46,946 nucleotides of DNA, from contig JAUICO010000027.1 in assembly GCA_030427825.1 (NCBI GenBank), positions 1 to 46,946 on the forward strand, in the 5' to 3' direction. The notes beneath the pieces are model-generated. The model was given only the letters and a program-made list of their open reading frames with translations, was not told the origin of the DNA and did not search any database. Numbering within the stretch: position 1 is the stretch's first letter; every line of letters starts with the position of its first letter. Position numbers and translations under genes: made by a program. Shown here piece by piece: positions 16,718-25,610 of the stretch. Source of the stretch: a bacterium. Lineage in GTDB: Bacteria; Myxococcota_A; Bradymonadia; REDH01.

Positions 16718-18502
16718 ATGAGAATGGACCGAAGCAAATGGCAGGATACGAAGGCGACCGCTGATTTCATGGCCCGCGTCCTCTATTGGACCATGTACCA
16801 CCTGCGTGACTCTCGCCCTGACTCCGCGGCGGCACACGTCGAGCGATGGGCGGACGAGATCCCAAACAATGCGGCGATCTTCTTTGAAGATCGCTGCTAC
16901 ACCTACGCCCAGTTCAACGATGAGGCGAACCGTGTCGCCCATGGGCTCAGGCGCATTGGTGCTCGCACTGACGACGCCGTCGCTCTGCTGATGGACAATC
17001 GTCCCGAGTACCTTTTCTCGATCATCGGTGCGAACAAGCTCGGCATGGTGACCGGCCTGATCAACACCAAGCTGGTCGGCGAGCAGCTCAAACATGCGCT
17101 GAAGATAACGAAGGCGAAATGGATCATCGTTGGCGCCAACCACGCGGACAAGCTCGCGGAGATTCTCAACGACGTCGATATCGATCCGAGCCACGTGATT
17201 GTGTGGCCCGAAGCCGGCGACAAGGGGTCGATCAAAGGTACGCGCCTCGCCGCGGACGTGTGGAACGACGCGCCACAGGGCAACCCGGAGCTCGGCGTCT
17301 ACGACGCGCTGAGACCCTTCCTGTACATCTGCACGTCGGGAACCACCGGCCTGCCGAAGGCGGCATTGATCCGCAATCAGCGGTGGCTGCGCTCCATCTA
17401 CTACTTCGGCCAGGGCGTCCTGCGCATGAATCCCAACGATGTGAGCTACACCTGCGGGATGCCGCTCTATCACAACGCCGGCATCAGCCAGGGCTGGGGC
17501 GTCGCCCTCACCGGCGGCGGCGCGGTCGCGATTCGCCGCAAGTTCTCGGTCAGCGCCTTCTGGGACGACGTCTCGCGCTACAACGTGACAACCTTCACCT
17601 ACATCGGTGAAATCTGCCGCTTCCTGCTGGGCGGCGCGCCACACCCGAAAGAGCGGACACACCGCCTGCGAGCCATCATCGGCGCGGGCCTGCGGCCGGA
17701 CATCTGGGTCGAATTCCGCGACCGCTTCGCCATCCCTCAGATCTACGAGTACTACGGCGCAACCGAAGGAAACGTCGGCCTGGTCAATCTGACGGGACGA
17801 CCGGGGATGGTCGGTCGAATGATGCATGGTCAGGTGCTGGCGTGTGTGGACCCGGACACTGAGGAGTTCGTGCGGAACGCCGAAGGTCACCTGGTACCGT
17901 GTAAGGTCGGCGAGTCGGGCATCATGCTCGGTGAGATTCAGAAGACGGCGGGCTTTGACGGCTACGTGGACAAGTCGAAGAATGCTTCAAAGGTGCTGGA
18001 GAACCCCTTTGGAAAGGGCAAGAAGTACTTCAACACCGGCGACCTGCTGACGCTTCATGACAACAAGTACGTCGCGTTCGCCGACCGCCTTGGCGACACC
18101 TTTCGGTGGAAGGGGGAAAACGTCTCAACCAACGACGTTCAGGAATCCCTCACCCGCTATGAAGGCGTGGCCGAAGCGTCCGTGTACGGTGTGAAAATCG
18201 ACAACAACGACGGTCGCGCCGGGATGGCCGCCATCGTCGCTACAGAAGACTTCAGCGCGCAGTCCCTGGCGGCCTTTGTTTGCGAGAACCTTCCGGCGTT
18301 TTCACGGCCTGTGTTTGTTCGCGTTGAGAAAGAGCTACCGATGACCGGCAGCTACAAGTACATCAAAACCGGATTCAAACGAGACGGGTTTGATCCCGCA
18401 GTGATCAAGTCAAAGCTCTTCTTCCTCAATGATAAAGGGAAGTACGTGAAGGTAACGCCGGCGCTGTACAAGAAGATACAAAGCGGCACAGTAAGGGTCT
18501 GA
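16718..18502 (+). CDS. Long/very-long-chain acyl-CoA synthetase (FATP/VLACS-like AMP-binding enzyme)
   Basis: About 594 residues of an adenylate-forming enzyme. Visible motifs are FLYICTSGTTGLPKAA (P-loop A3), GMPLYHNAGIS, YEYYGATEGNVGLVNL (A5), KYFNTGDLL (A7), and DRLGDTFRWKGENVSTNDV, which is diagnostic of the FATP/very-long-chain branch. The C-terminal Lys region LPMTGSYKYIKTGFKRDGFD is present. Reaction: fatty acid + ATP + CoA to acyl-CoA. The start is uncertain: ATG 16718 is chosen; a TTG at 16676 would add 14 residues. The gene ends one base before the short-chain dehydrogenase, so the two are almost certainly cotranscribed. Confidence 0.88.
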   Translation: MRMDRSKWQDTKATADFMARVLYWTMYHLRDSRPDSAAAHVERWADEIPNNAAIFFEDRCYTYAQFNDEANRVAHGLRRIGARTDDAVALLMDNRPEYLFSIIGANKLGMVTGLINTKLVGEQLKHALKITKAKWIIVGANHADKLAEILNDVDIDPSHVIVWPEAGDKGSIKGTRLAADVWNDAPQGNPELGVYDALRPFLYICTSGTTGLPKAALIRNQRWLRSIYYFGQGVLRMNPNDVSYTCGMPLYHNAGISQGWGVALTGGGAVAIRRKFSVSAFWDDVSRYNVTTFTYIGEICRFLLGGAPHPKERTHRLRAIIGAGLRPDIWVEFRDRFAIPQIYEYYGATEGNVGLVNLTGRPGMVGRMMHGQVLACVDPDTEEFVRNAEGHLVPCKVGESGIMLGEIQKTAGFDGYVDKSKNASKVLENPFGKGKKYFNTGDLLTLHDNKYVAFADRLGDTFRWKGENVSTNDVQESLTRYEGVAEASVYGVKIDNNDGRAGMAAIVATEDFSAQSLAAFVCENLPAFSRPVFVRVEKELPMTGSYKYIKTGFKRDGFDPAVIKSKLFFLNDKGKYVKVTPALYKKIQSGTVRV

Positions 18503-18503
18503 T

Positions 18504-19334
18504 ATGTCCAGCTATTTCGCGGGTAGAAAAGCGTTGATCACCGGCGGGTCCAGCGGCATCGGTCGCTCGGCAGCGATGCAGATCGCGGCGGCCGGCGGAT
18601 CCGTTGTCATTGCTGCCCGCGGGCAGGAGAGCCTCGACAAGGCCGTCGCCGACATTCGCGCCGTCGCGGCGCAGGGTGCGGTTGTAGACGCCGTCAGCGT
18701 CGATGTGACGGACCGTCCCGGCGTGCAGGCGGCGTGTGATCAGGCGATTGAACTGATGGGCGGCGTGGACCTGTTGATTAACAACAGCGGATACGCCTGG
18801 CCGAAGCCGGTCGATGAGCTGAGTGATGACGACTTCGATCGCATGATGAACGTCAACTACATGGGACACGTGAACGTCACGCGCGCGTTGCTGCCGCATT
18901 TCAAACAACGAAAGAGCGGCGACATCGCGCTTGTCACATCGATGCTCGGCTTCATGTCGTTCTACGGCTACTCCGCATACGCGGCGAGCAAGTTTGCTAT
19001 CGTCGGATTTGGTGAGTCTCTGCGGCAGGAGCTGATCGAGCACAACGTGAACGTCACGCTCTTCTATCCGCCGACGACCGACACGCCGGGCCTTGAAACT
19101 GAGAACACCGTGAAGCCGGCGGCCACATGGGCCATCGAAGGTAAGTCCAAAGCCTTCGCAGCCGACGACGTCGCCCGTTCTCTACTGAAAGGTATTCGAA
19201 AGCGCCGATTCACAAATATGATCGGCGCTTCAAACTGGGCCATCTACTACCTGAACCGATGGTTTCCCGGGCTCGTTCGCTGGGTCATCGATGGCGACCT
19301 GAAGAAGCACCTCAAGAAGGAAGGGCGCTCGTAG
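18504..19334 (+). CDS. Short-chain dehydrogenase resembling 3-ketodihydrosphingosine reductase
   Basis: 276 residues of classical SDR: TGGSSGIG (13-20), NNSG (93-96 in place of NNAG), Ser146 and Tyr159-AAS-Lys163. The stretch VTLFYPPTTDTPGLETEN followed by KP strongly resembles eukaryotic KDSR/FVT1 ('ITVAYPPDTDTPG..eEN..KP'), which reduces 3-ketosphinganine. The C-terminus (WAIYYLNRWFPGLVRWVID) is hydrophobic, as in KDSR, suggesting membrane association. Adjacent to and cotranscribed with an acyl-CoA synthetase, which fits a lipid role. The ketosphinganine assignment is inference from motif similarity; other long-chain ketoacyl substrates are possible. No serine palmitoyltransferase lies in the window. 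Confidence 0.82.
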   Translation: MSSYFAGRKALITGGSSGIGRSAAMQIAAAGGSVVIAARGQESLDKAVADIRAVAAQGAVVDAVSVDVTDRPGVQAACDQAIELMGGVDLLINNSGYAWPKPVDELSDDDFDRMMNVNYMGHVNVTRALLPHFKQRKSGDIALVTSMLGFMSFYGYSAYAASKFAIVGFGESLRQELIEHNVNVTLFYPPTTDTPGLETENTVKPAATWAIEGKSKAFAADDVARSLLKGIRKRRFTNMIGASNWAIYYLNRWFPGLVRWVIDGDLKKHLKKEGRS

Positions 19335-19389
19335 TCGGTAGAGATACAACGCAGGCACGCAGCAGACTGTAAGGCCGGCCCCTCTCAGC

Positions 19390-22300
19390 TCAGTGCTGGC
19401 AGCCCGTCATTTCGTAGGCCAGCCCGAAGAGCTGCGCTCCGCTCATCGTATCCGGATTGAATCCGTGCTCGCGCGCGTGCTCGTGGATGCGTCGGACCCG
19501 TCGCTGCTCGGCACGGAGCAGCGTGTCGACGGTCGACGAAGTCTCTTCAGCGATCAGCCCGGCAAGCGGGATGGTGTTGTAGCCGCCGCCGTCGACGTCG
19601 ATGTACACCGGGTTGGCGTGTGCCCACGGCTGCAGGCTGCTTCGCGGCACAATCGGGTAGTACGTACGCGTATTCTCACTCAGGCCGCGCACCACGACGA
19701 CAATGTAAGCGTCAGCAGAAACGTCGAACTCGATGTTCTCTGTGTGCACGTAATGTGCGTGCTCGTAGGCGCCCGTCGAGGACACGACACGGCTGCCTGT
19801 GATGTCGATGGGCACACGCAGTGTGGGTTCCAGTTCGCTATCGTCACTCTCGCCGGGACCGAAATAGATGTCGTCGACAACGTTGCTGTAGATGTCGATC
19901 GTGTCGACGAGCATCCACTCCGGAATGTCGATTTCGACTTCAATATCCAGCGTGCCTGAGGTGGTCGTAAGGGTCTCGCCCAGGGTCGCGCTGCCGTCGG
20001 CGTCACTCACTGTCACGCGGAAGAAGGGCCCGTTGGACACAATCGCCTGACCATCGTTGATTGATTCCACGAAGTCAGCCTCGCTCATGGTGCCCGGGGC
20101 GTCATCGCCCTCGACGAAGACCCACGTGCGCGGCGCGCCGCCAAGGTCGTTGTATTGCTGATGTGTGTCCGTGACCGCGGTTGATGTCGGCGTAAAACCA
20201 CGGCCAACCATCGTGAGCCACCAACGGAAGCTGCTCCACGGGATTCCGACTCCGTTCATGACCTCGATGGCAGTGAAATTCTCCGCCCACAAGCCGGTGT
20301 CAGGATACACCGGGTGCGTCGGCCCGGGATCGAGGCTGAGCTTCTCCGGATCGGCGCGCGAAACGCCGAGCAGCGGGTCAGCTCGCAGCCCACCGATCGT
20401 TCCGGCCGGGTGGTTCACCTGGAAGACCTGCTCGCCGGGAAAGGATGATGCCCAATCGCCAATCTCGCTCATGTGCACGGTGTTGTTCGCACCGTCGCCC
20501 CAGTCGAGGGCACCACCGAGCCGATCTTCTTCGTCACGCTCGAGCGGAAAGGCGTTGAAGTGGCCCTGCTCGGCGGTCGTGGTCTCGACGCCGATGATGG
20601 AGGTGACTTCTGACCCCAGTCCGAGCGCATCGATCGCAGGCGCAAAGTCAGCGATGACGTCATGGTCGGTGGACACCATCACGTCGACACCGTCAGAGAC
20701 GTAATTCAACACCCGATCGATATTCGGAACCGGACTGTCGCTCGAAGCGAGGGCGTGGATGTGAAAGTCGCCCGAGGCCGCGTCGTGGGAGTCCACCACC
20801 GGCGCTATCTCAGCCTCCAGCGTCAGTTGTTCGCCGGCGGCCACGGTGATGAGTTCGCCGCCGGTCGTGACAAAGTCGTTTGGCCACGCACTCCATTCAA
20901 GACCGCGGGACACCACAACCCGGTACTGACCGGGGTGCAGGTAGGCGCGTGCGACGCCGTCTGTCTGGGCGTATTCTACCGCCGCAAAGTTGTCGGGCAG
21001 CTGACCCTGTCGGAGGTTCTCTTCCGCTGAGGTGGCAGGGTTCGGACACCCGCCGACGCAGAGTACACTGAGCCGCGCCGGGGTTGCTGTTCCGTCGGGA
21101 AGGCTGACGTTTACCGTGAGCTCGGCGGCGTCGCTGATCGTCAGGTCCGCGTTGTGTGCCCCGTCACTCACAACAGAGATGAGGGAGGCGGCAGCGACGA
21201 AACGCCCCGGAGCACGCGCGCTGATCTGCACATCGCCGACCGGCACCCGCATCGAATAGACGCCCGCCTCATCGGTGAGAGCCTGATTTACCCCGTGACC
21301 ATTGCTGTCTGCCGCTGAAACGCGGATACCGGCGACCGGACCGTCGCCGTCGGTGATCACACCGCTTACGGTGCCGGTGTCGGCGCCGATCAGCGGATAG
21401 ATTTCGTCCGCCATCGTAGCCAGAGACCCGTCGCCGGCGAAATGCCAGTGGTCAATCGTGCCGACCTCGTCCGGCTCCATGTGCAGCACCGAATCGGAGT
21501 TCGCAAACTGCTGGGGCGACGAAAACAGCAGGTTGAGCAGGTCGTTGCCGCCGCTGATGCCGGCGGCTGCGCCGGACACGGTGATGTACCCTGCGCCCGC
21601 CGGCAGGTCTTCGTCGAAGTTGTCGCTCGGCGACGGTACGTAGGCGTGCGATGACGTATCACCTATCAGCGCCATAAATGGCATCGGCTCGGTCTCAATG
21701 TTGTCAGCGCCGACGCTGGAGTACCCAAAGCCTCCGGTCGAAGCGAGGGGGTTGTAGAAGTCCGTCGCGCCGGCGGCACGAATGAGGTGACCGGCGGCCA
21801 CATCAATGCGCGCCGACGAGTCGTTGCGGACGGCGCTCACCACATGGACGCCAAGGTCGCCGGGTTCGAGAATGTAGTAGACCGTGATCGTGACCGGCAG
21901 GATGCGGTTCGGGTCGATCGGAAAGTTCAACGGCAGGCCGGGCAGGAACCCCTCAATCATCGCAAACACATTCAGGAAGTCGAGCTTCTCGGCGACGCCC
22001 GTGACGGCGAGCACACCGGCGCCTCCGTCGGAGCCGTCTCGCAGCACCTCGAAGCTGATCGGGCGCAGGGTCTGCGCAATATTGAGCATCATGCAGACTT
22101 CGCCGACGACGTCCTGCTCGTCCCCGCCGTCGCGGACGATGTCAGAGTCGATGATGTTGCCGCCCCAGGGGCACGGAGACATGCCGCGATAGTCGTCCTC
22201 TACAACGAAGCGCGCGCGGCCGTTCTCGAGAATGAAGTCTCCGACACGACCGGTAGCGGAGTCTCCGCCGACGAGCTGGTCCGCGCTGGTGACTTCGTAG

Positions 22301-22635
22301 ACGGAAACCGGCGCGGCGCCGTCAGTGCCACCGGTCAGCCAGTCGTCGAGGTCGATCGCCGCCGGACGCGATGGGTCGGGACCGGTGTCGGCGTCCGCAT
22401 CCTGTACGTCGCCGGCGTCCTCCGCGTCAGCCCCGTCGTCCTCAACGTCATCGCCCACGTCGCCGTCCACGTCCTCAGCGACATCGTTGTCTGCGTCATT
22501 GGAGCCGCCGGTGTCGGTGTCGTCCTTCGAGTCATCGCAAGCGAGCACGAAGAGCGCGGCGAACAGGAGGATCAATACGCGTACACCGAATGCCGCAGCC
22601 GACAAAGGTCGCGCGCTGCCACTACTACAGAACAT
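19390..22635 (-). CDS. Large lipoprotein with CehA/McbA-type PHP metallohydrolase domain
   Basis: 1081 residues, ATG preceded by a GGGAG site. Signal sequence and lipobox (VLAC, Cys33) are followed by about 55 residues of Asp-rich linker. Domains: a beta-rich N-terminal region (about 85-400); a carboxypeptidase-regulatory-like fold at about 415-480 (TGTVSGVITDGDGPVAGIRV); then a PHP domain from about 620 with SGDFHIHALASSDS, VSTDHDVIADF, VNHPAG and VTDTHQQYN, supplying the His/Asp metal ligands seen in CehA/McbA metallohydrolases. Expected to be a lipid-anchored periplasmic or surface esterase/phosphoesterase of unknown substrate. Second PHP-type lipoprotein in this window. It is monocistronic here. 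Confidence 0.85.
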   Translation of the reverse strand: MFCSSGSARPLSAAAFGVRVLILLFAALFVLACDDSKDDTDTGGSNDADNDVAEDVDGDVGDDVEDDGADAEDAGDVQDADADTGPDPSRPAAIDLDDWLTGGTDGAAPVSVYEVTSADQLVGGDSATGRVGDFILENGRARFVVEDDYRGMSPCPWGGNIIDSDIVRDGGDEQDVVGEVCMMLNIAQTLRPISFEVLRDGSDGGAGVLAVTGVAEKLDFLNVFAMIEGFLPGLPLNFPIDPNRILPVTITVYYILEPGDLGVHVVSAVRNDSSARIDVAAGHLIRAAGATDFYNPLASTGGFGYSSVGADNIETEPMPFMALIGDTSSHAYVPSPSDNFDEDLPAGAGYITVSGAAAGISGGNDLLNLLFSSPQQFANSDSVLHMEPDEVGTIDHWHFAGDGSLATMADEIYPLIGADTGTVSGVITDGDGPVAGIRVSAADSNGHGVNQALTDEAGVYSMRVPVGDVQISARAPGRFVAAASLISVVSDGAHNADLTISDAAELTVNVSLPDGTATPARLSVLCVGGCPNPATSAEENLRQGQLPDNFAAVEYAQTDGVARAYLHPGQYRVVVSRGLEWSAWPNDFVTTGGELITVAAGEQLTLEAEIAPVVDSHDAASGDFHIHALASSDSPVPNIDRVLNYVSDGVDVMVSTDHDVIADFAPAIDALGLGSEVTSIIGVETTTAEQGHFNAFPLERDEEDRLGGALDWGDGANNTVHMSEIGDWASSFPGEQVFQVNHPAGTIGGLRADPLLGVSRADPEKLSLDPGPTHPVYPDTGLWAENFTAIEVMNGVGIPWSSFRWWLTMVGRGFTPTSTAVTDTHQQYNDLGGAPRTWVFVEGDDAPGTMSEADFVESINDGQAIVSNGPFFRVTVSDADGSATLGETLTTTSGTLDIEVEIDIPEWMLVDTIDIYSNVVDDIYFGPGESDDSELEPTLRVPIDITGSRVVSSTGAYEHAHYVHTENIEFDVSADAYIVVVVRGLSENTRTYYPIVPRSSLQPWAHANPVYIDVDGGGYNTIPLAGLIAEETSSTVDTLLRAEQRRVRRIHEHAREHGFNPDTMSGAQLFGLAYEMTGCQH

Positions 22636-22867
22636 GACTGCTCCCTGAATTGGTACTTAGGGGACCGAACGCCAGATGTGCTCTGCTTGTCGAGAACATC
22701 GTCGAGATTCGCCCCTGATAACGAAACCGGCGGCTGAACGCCACCGCGCAGAAAGGCTACGAATGTGGCAGGGTGGCGTCCCGCAGCATTCACGATTCCC
22801 GCCCACAGACCTTGACCACGGTGGCATCGCGCGTGAAATGCAACGCCACCAGATTCCCGGGAGTTAC

Positions 22868-23299
22868 ATGAGCGCGATCGGAGGAAAGAAGGCGGGAACC
22901 CTTGCCGGATTGCTGGCATTGATCCTGGCAGCGCTCGGCTACGTCCTCGTCGACGGCGATGGAAGCCAATCCGGTGAAACGGGTGTCGGCAGCGCGGAGA
23001 CCGCAGCGCCCGACCCGGTGCGCAGCGCGCTGCTCGACAACGAGCTGGTCTACACCAGACATGCCCGCTGTCGGATGGATTGCCGACACATCGACGCGGA
23101 CGAGGTCGATGAAATCCTGCGGGAAGGGCGCATCAACCGCGAGCGCACCCGCCGCGACGGCCCGTGCACCTCCTACGCCCTCGAGGGCCGGACATCCGAC
23201 GATCAGAACGTACGGATCGTGTACGCAGACTGCGACCGTGAGACGCGCGTTGTCACCGCGATTGACCTGGACCGCAACTGGCCCTGCAGCTGCGACTAG
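22868..23299 (+). CDS. Membrane-anchored DUF4258 protein
   Basis: 143 residues; start chosen at 22868, where GGGAG lies 5 bases upstream (a long upstream frame from 22676 looks non-coding). One hydrophobic segment (about 9-27, AGTLAGLLALILAALGYVLV) anchors or exports it. The remainder is a DUF4258 domain: YTRHARCRMDCRHIDADEV, CTSYALEGRTSDDQNVRIVYADC and VVTAIDL, ending in a conserved CSC. DUF4258 is distantly related to toxin-like RelE/BECR folds, but membrane-attached, Cys-rich versions like this are widespread and of unknown function. The Cys pairs suggest metal or disulfide chemistry (inference). Confidence 0.75.
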   Translation: MSAIGGKKAGTLAGLLALILAALGYVLVDGDGSQSGETGVGSAETAAPDPVRSALLDNELVYTRHARCRMDCRHIDADEVDEILREGRINRERTRRDGPCTSYALEGRTSDDQNVRIVYADCDRETRVVTAIDLDRNWPCSCD

Positions 23300-23355
23300 G
23301 CGTCCGCGCCGGTGTCCGGTTCACGGGCAGAGGTCGCGCGGATTTCGCTTCGTAG

Positions 23356-23428
23356 TGGAGCCAAGCGGGATCGAACCGCTGACCTCCTGACTGCCAGTCA
23401 GGCGCTCTCCCAGCTGAGCTATGGCCCC
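23356..23428 (-). tRNA. tRNA-Ala (anticodon GGC)
   Basis: The reverse complement folds as a 73-base cloverleaf: acceptor stem GGGGCCA/TGGCTCC, with the G3:U70 wobble that identifies alanine tRNA; D arm GCTC...GAGC; anticodon stem CCTGA/TCAGG with loop CTGGCAG (anticodon GGC); T arm AGCGG TTCGATC CCGCT; discriminator A73. The 3' CCA is not encoded (the next bases are CTA), so it must be added enzymatically. It reads codons GCC and GCU. Confidence 0.97.
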
Positions 23429-23571
23429 TTGGGATCGGCAGAACAATTGCCCGCCGACGGAGCGGGGCGTCTAGCACTCGCCACGCGTCTGCGTCCAGCG
23501 AAATGTGGGCTGGTGGATTCGTCCCACCGTCCCACTTGCGAATCGTCGGTCTCACTGTCATTCAGCGCTCC

Positions 23572-24321
23572 GTGAAGTGGCAGCACACATTCCGTTCGCT
23601 GGCGTCAGGCGCAGCTCTCGCGGCGATGCTCGCAGCCGGGTGCTCTACTGGAATCCGTGTTGAGGGCCTGACATCGGCGGCTCGCTCGGTGCCGGTGCCG
23701 ACGACCTCTGCCGCGTTCTGGACAATATTCGCCGACGCTGACGTCTACGTGCACAGCGGTGGCGTCTGGGCAGACGAGAATCTCGCCGGGCAGCCCGGCA
23801 TCATGGCAGGCGCCGACGACGTCCCCGGCTTCTGGTACGCCTATCTTCGCTTCCCGATCGGCTCGCTTCCTGCAACAGCGACGGTGTCATCGGCACGACT
23901 GCAGCTGATCGTCGAGGGCTATCCCGAGTTGCCCGGAGACGACGATAACAGCGTCTTTGCGGTACACGCGGTGGTTGGAGAGTGGGACGAGACGACCATC
24001 ACCTGGGCCGAGCAACCGCTGATCTCTGCACACCCGATCGCTCGCTTCGATGTCCGACGAGATAACACGACGATCGATGAGGTTGAGATCGGCGCGTGGA
24101 TCGCCGATCGGGTGGCTGCCGGCGAACAGGCCGTGAGCCTCGTTATTGTACCCGCGCACCCGGAGCACGATCTGCGTCGGCGCTGGGCTTCGCGGGGCAA
24201 CGTGCAGGTAGACCGGAATTCCGACCCCACGGCATTGCGCGGTCCAAGGCTGCGCATCAGTATGGGGGACACAGAAGCACCCGCGCCCAATGCGGCGCAG
24301 TTGGAGGAGCTGGGATGGTAG
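23572..24321 (+). CDS. DNRLRE-like beta-domain lipoprotein
   Basis: About 249 residues from a GTG start that begins a typical signal peptide with lipobox AAGC (Cys24). An ATG at 23503 is also in frame, but would put 23 residues before it and has no better ribosome site. The main domain carries ATVSSARLQLIV, HAVVGEWDETTITWAEQP, EIGAWIADRVAAGEQAVSLVIV and the closing GPRLRIS. These are hallmarks of the DNRLRE beta-sandwich ('a.L.l.......v..v...W.E..vTW...P') found in secreted and surface proteins of many bacteria. Probably a surface or periplasmic structural or binding protein. It lies 143 bases beyond the tRNA and upstream of the Exb/Ton operon. Confidence 0.72.
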   Translation: MKWQHTFRSLASGAALAAMLAAGCSTGIRVEGLTSAARSVPVPTTSAAFWTIFADADVYVHSGGVWADENLAGQPGIMAGADDVPGFWYAYLRFPIGSLPATATVSSARLQLIVEGYPELPGDDDNSVFAVHAVVGEWDETTITWAEQPLISAHPIARFDVRRDNTTIDEVEIGAWIADRVAAGEQAVSLVIVPAHPEHDLRRRWASRGNVQVDRNSDPTALRGPRLRISMGDTEAPAPNAAQLEELGW

Positions 24322-24453
24322 GCGCGTAGAGGCGCTCACCCGGGCCAACCGACATGGGTTCACGGCTGACTACGCCGACAACGGTTTCTTATTCGTTAGA
24401 CCGAAGTACATCGACACTGACCGCACGCGTCACCAGGCGCTGGGATCTGCTGC

Positions 24454-25137
24454 ATGACATACCCAATCAGTATCTCGCTCGCCAAAGGCGGATGGCTCAC
24501 AAACCAGCTTCTGGATTTCGCCCGCGGCGGCGGCGAGTGGATCCTCTGGATCCTGGCCGCTCTGTTCGTGATGGTCTTCGTGGTCTTTTTCGAGCGGCTC
24601 TTCTTCTACAACTCCCTCAAGACGAGCAGCGAAGGGATCCGAAGGGCCGTCCTGGACCGTCTGGCAGAGGGGGACGTCGACGCGCTCCTCGATAAGCTGA
24701 AGGGCGATGAATCGATGCAGGCCCGCGTGATTGCGTATGGCCTCAGAGAGGCGGAGCGAGGTCCGGAAGCAGTCGAGCAGCTGTGCACCGGTGCGATCGG
24801 CGCTGAAAAACTACGGTATGAAAAGCGCCTCAGTTTTCTCGCCAGCGTCGGCTCAAACGCCCCGTTCGTCGGCCTGTTCGGGACAGTGCTTGGCGTCATC
24901 ATGGCCTTCGACAGCCTGCGCATCGGCGATGCCGGGCAGGCCGGCTCCACGGGCCCCGGTGATGACGTGATGAACGCGATCGCCGAAGCCCTGGTCGCTA
25001 CCGGCGTAGGCCTGCTGGTCGCGATTCCCGCGATCGTGTTTTTTAATGCACTGAAGTCGCGTGTCATGCGTAACGTAACGGAGACCCGCCTGCTCGTGCG
25101 TACGATGGTCGCGTACATGCACGACACGCAGAAGTAG
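24454..25137 (+). CDS. MotA/TolQ/ExbB proton channel family protein
   Basis: 227 residues with three hydrophobic segments in the ExbB/TolQ arrangement: one at about 28-50 (WILWILAALFVMVFVVFFERL), then a cytoplasmic loop, then about 140-160 (VGSNAPFVGLFGTVLGVIMAF) and 175-200 (AEALVATGVGLLVAIPAIVFFN). The motif APFVGLFGTVLGVI and the helix-3 TGVGLLVAIPA are diagnostic. It forms the inner-membrane proton channel with ExbD and energises TonB. First gene of a five-gene operon (channel, ExbD, TonB, receptor, lipoprotein). Given the following tonB-type gene, the ExbB role is favoured over TolQ. Confidence 0.92.
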   Translation: MTYPISISLAKGGWLTNQLLDFARGGGEWILWILAALFVMVFVVFFERLFFYNSLKTSSEGIRRAVLDRLAEGDVDALLDKLKGDESMQARVIAYGLREAERGPEAVEQLCTGAIGAEKLRYEKRLSFLASVGSNAPFVGLFGTVLGVIMAFDSLRIGDAGQAGSTGPGDDVMNAIAEALVATGVGLLVAIPAIVFFNALKSRVMRNVTETRLLVRTMVAYMHDTQK

Positions 25138-25172
25138 GCGCCGCGACAACGCCGGGAAGGAGCGAAGGAACT

Positions 25173-25610
25173 ATGGCAGGATCTCTGCAGGACGACGACG
25201 ATGAGGTGATCGCGACCATCAATATGGTCCCGTTCATCGATATCAGCCTCGTGCTGCTGATCATCTTTCTCGCCACATCAACGTACATCGTGAAGAAGGC
25301 GATTGAAGCGGATCTGCCGCGCGCCGCGAGCGGCTCAGAGGTCTCGGCGACGACGATATCGATCGTTGTAGACTCTACCGGAGCCTTCGCCCTGAACGGT
25401 GTCGAGGTCGACCGCGCCGAGCTCATCGCAGGGATTCGGCGCGAAGTGGCGGCCGGTGACTCCGTGCAGGCAATCATCGCCGGCGACCGCAGCGTGGACT
25501 ACGGCGCCGTCGTCGATGTGATCGACCTCGTGAAACTGAACGGCGTCGGCTCATTCGCACTGAACATCGAAGAGCGTAGCGTCGAGGAAAGTGAGCGTGG
25601 CGGCAACTAG
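25173..25610 (+). CDS. ExbD/TolR family biopolymer transport protein
   Basis: 145 residues: short acidic N-terminus, one membrane helix with [20 protein letters not shown], whose Asp23 is the conserved proton-carrying residue, then a periplasmic ExbD/TolR domain ending in [27 protein letters not shown]. An AAGGA site precedes the ATG. With the upstream channel protein it couples the proton gradient to TonB. Its last 20 bases overlap the start of the tonB gene in another frame, implying coupled translation. Confidence 0.93.
   Translation: MAGSLQDDDDEVIATINMVPFIDISLVLLIIFLATSTYIVKKAIEADLPRAASGSEVSATTISIVVDSTGAFALNGVEVDRAELIAGIRREVAAGDSVQAIIAGDRSVDYGAVVDVIDLVKLNGVGSFALNIEERSVEESERGGN

Noticed and set aside
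16445..17890. 481-codon open frame on the minus strand
   Set aside because: It lies opposite the acyl-CoA synthetase, whose motifs are unmistakable; the composition (Val/Arg/Asp-rich without any family motif) is that of an antisense shadow in GC-rich DNA.
21787..22737. 316-codon plus-strand frame
   Set aside because: Antisense to the large PHP lipoprotein; its Val-rich repeats mirror the Asp-rich linker.
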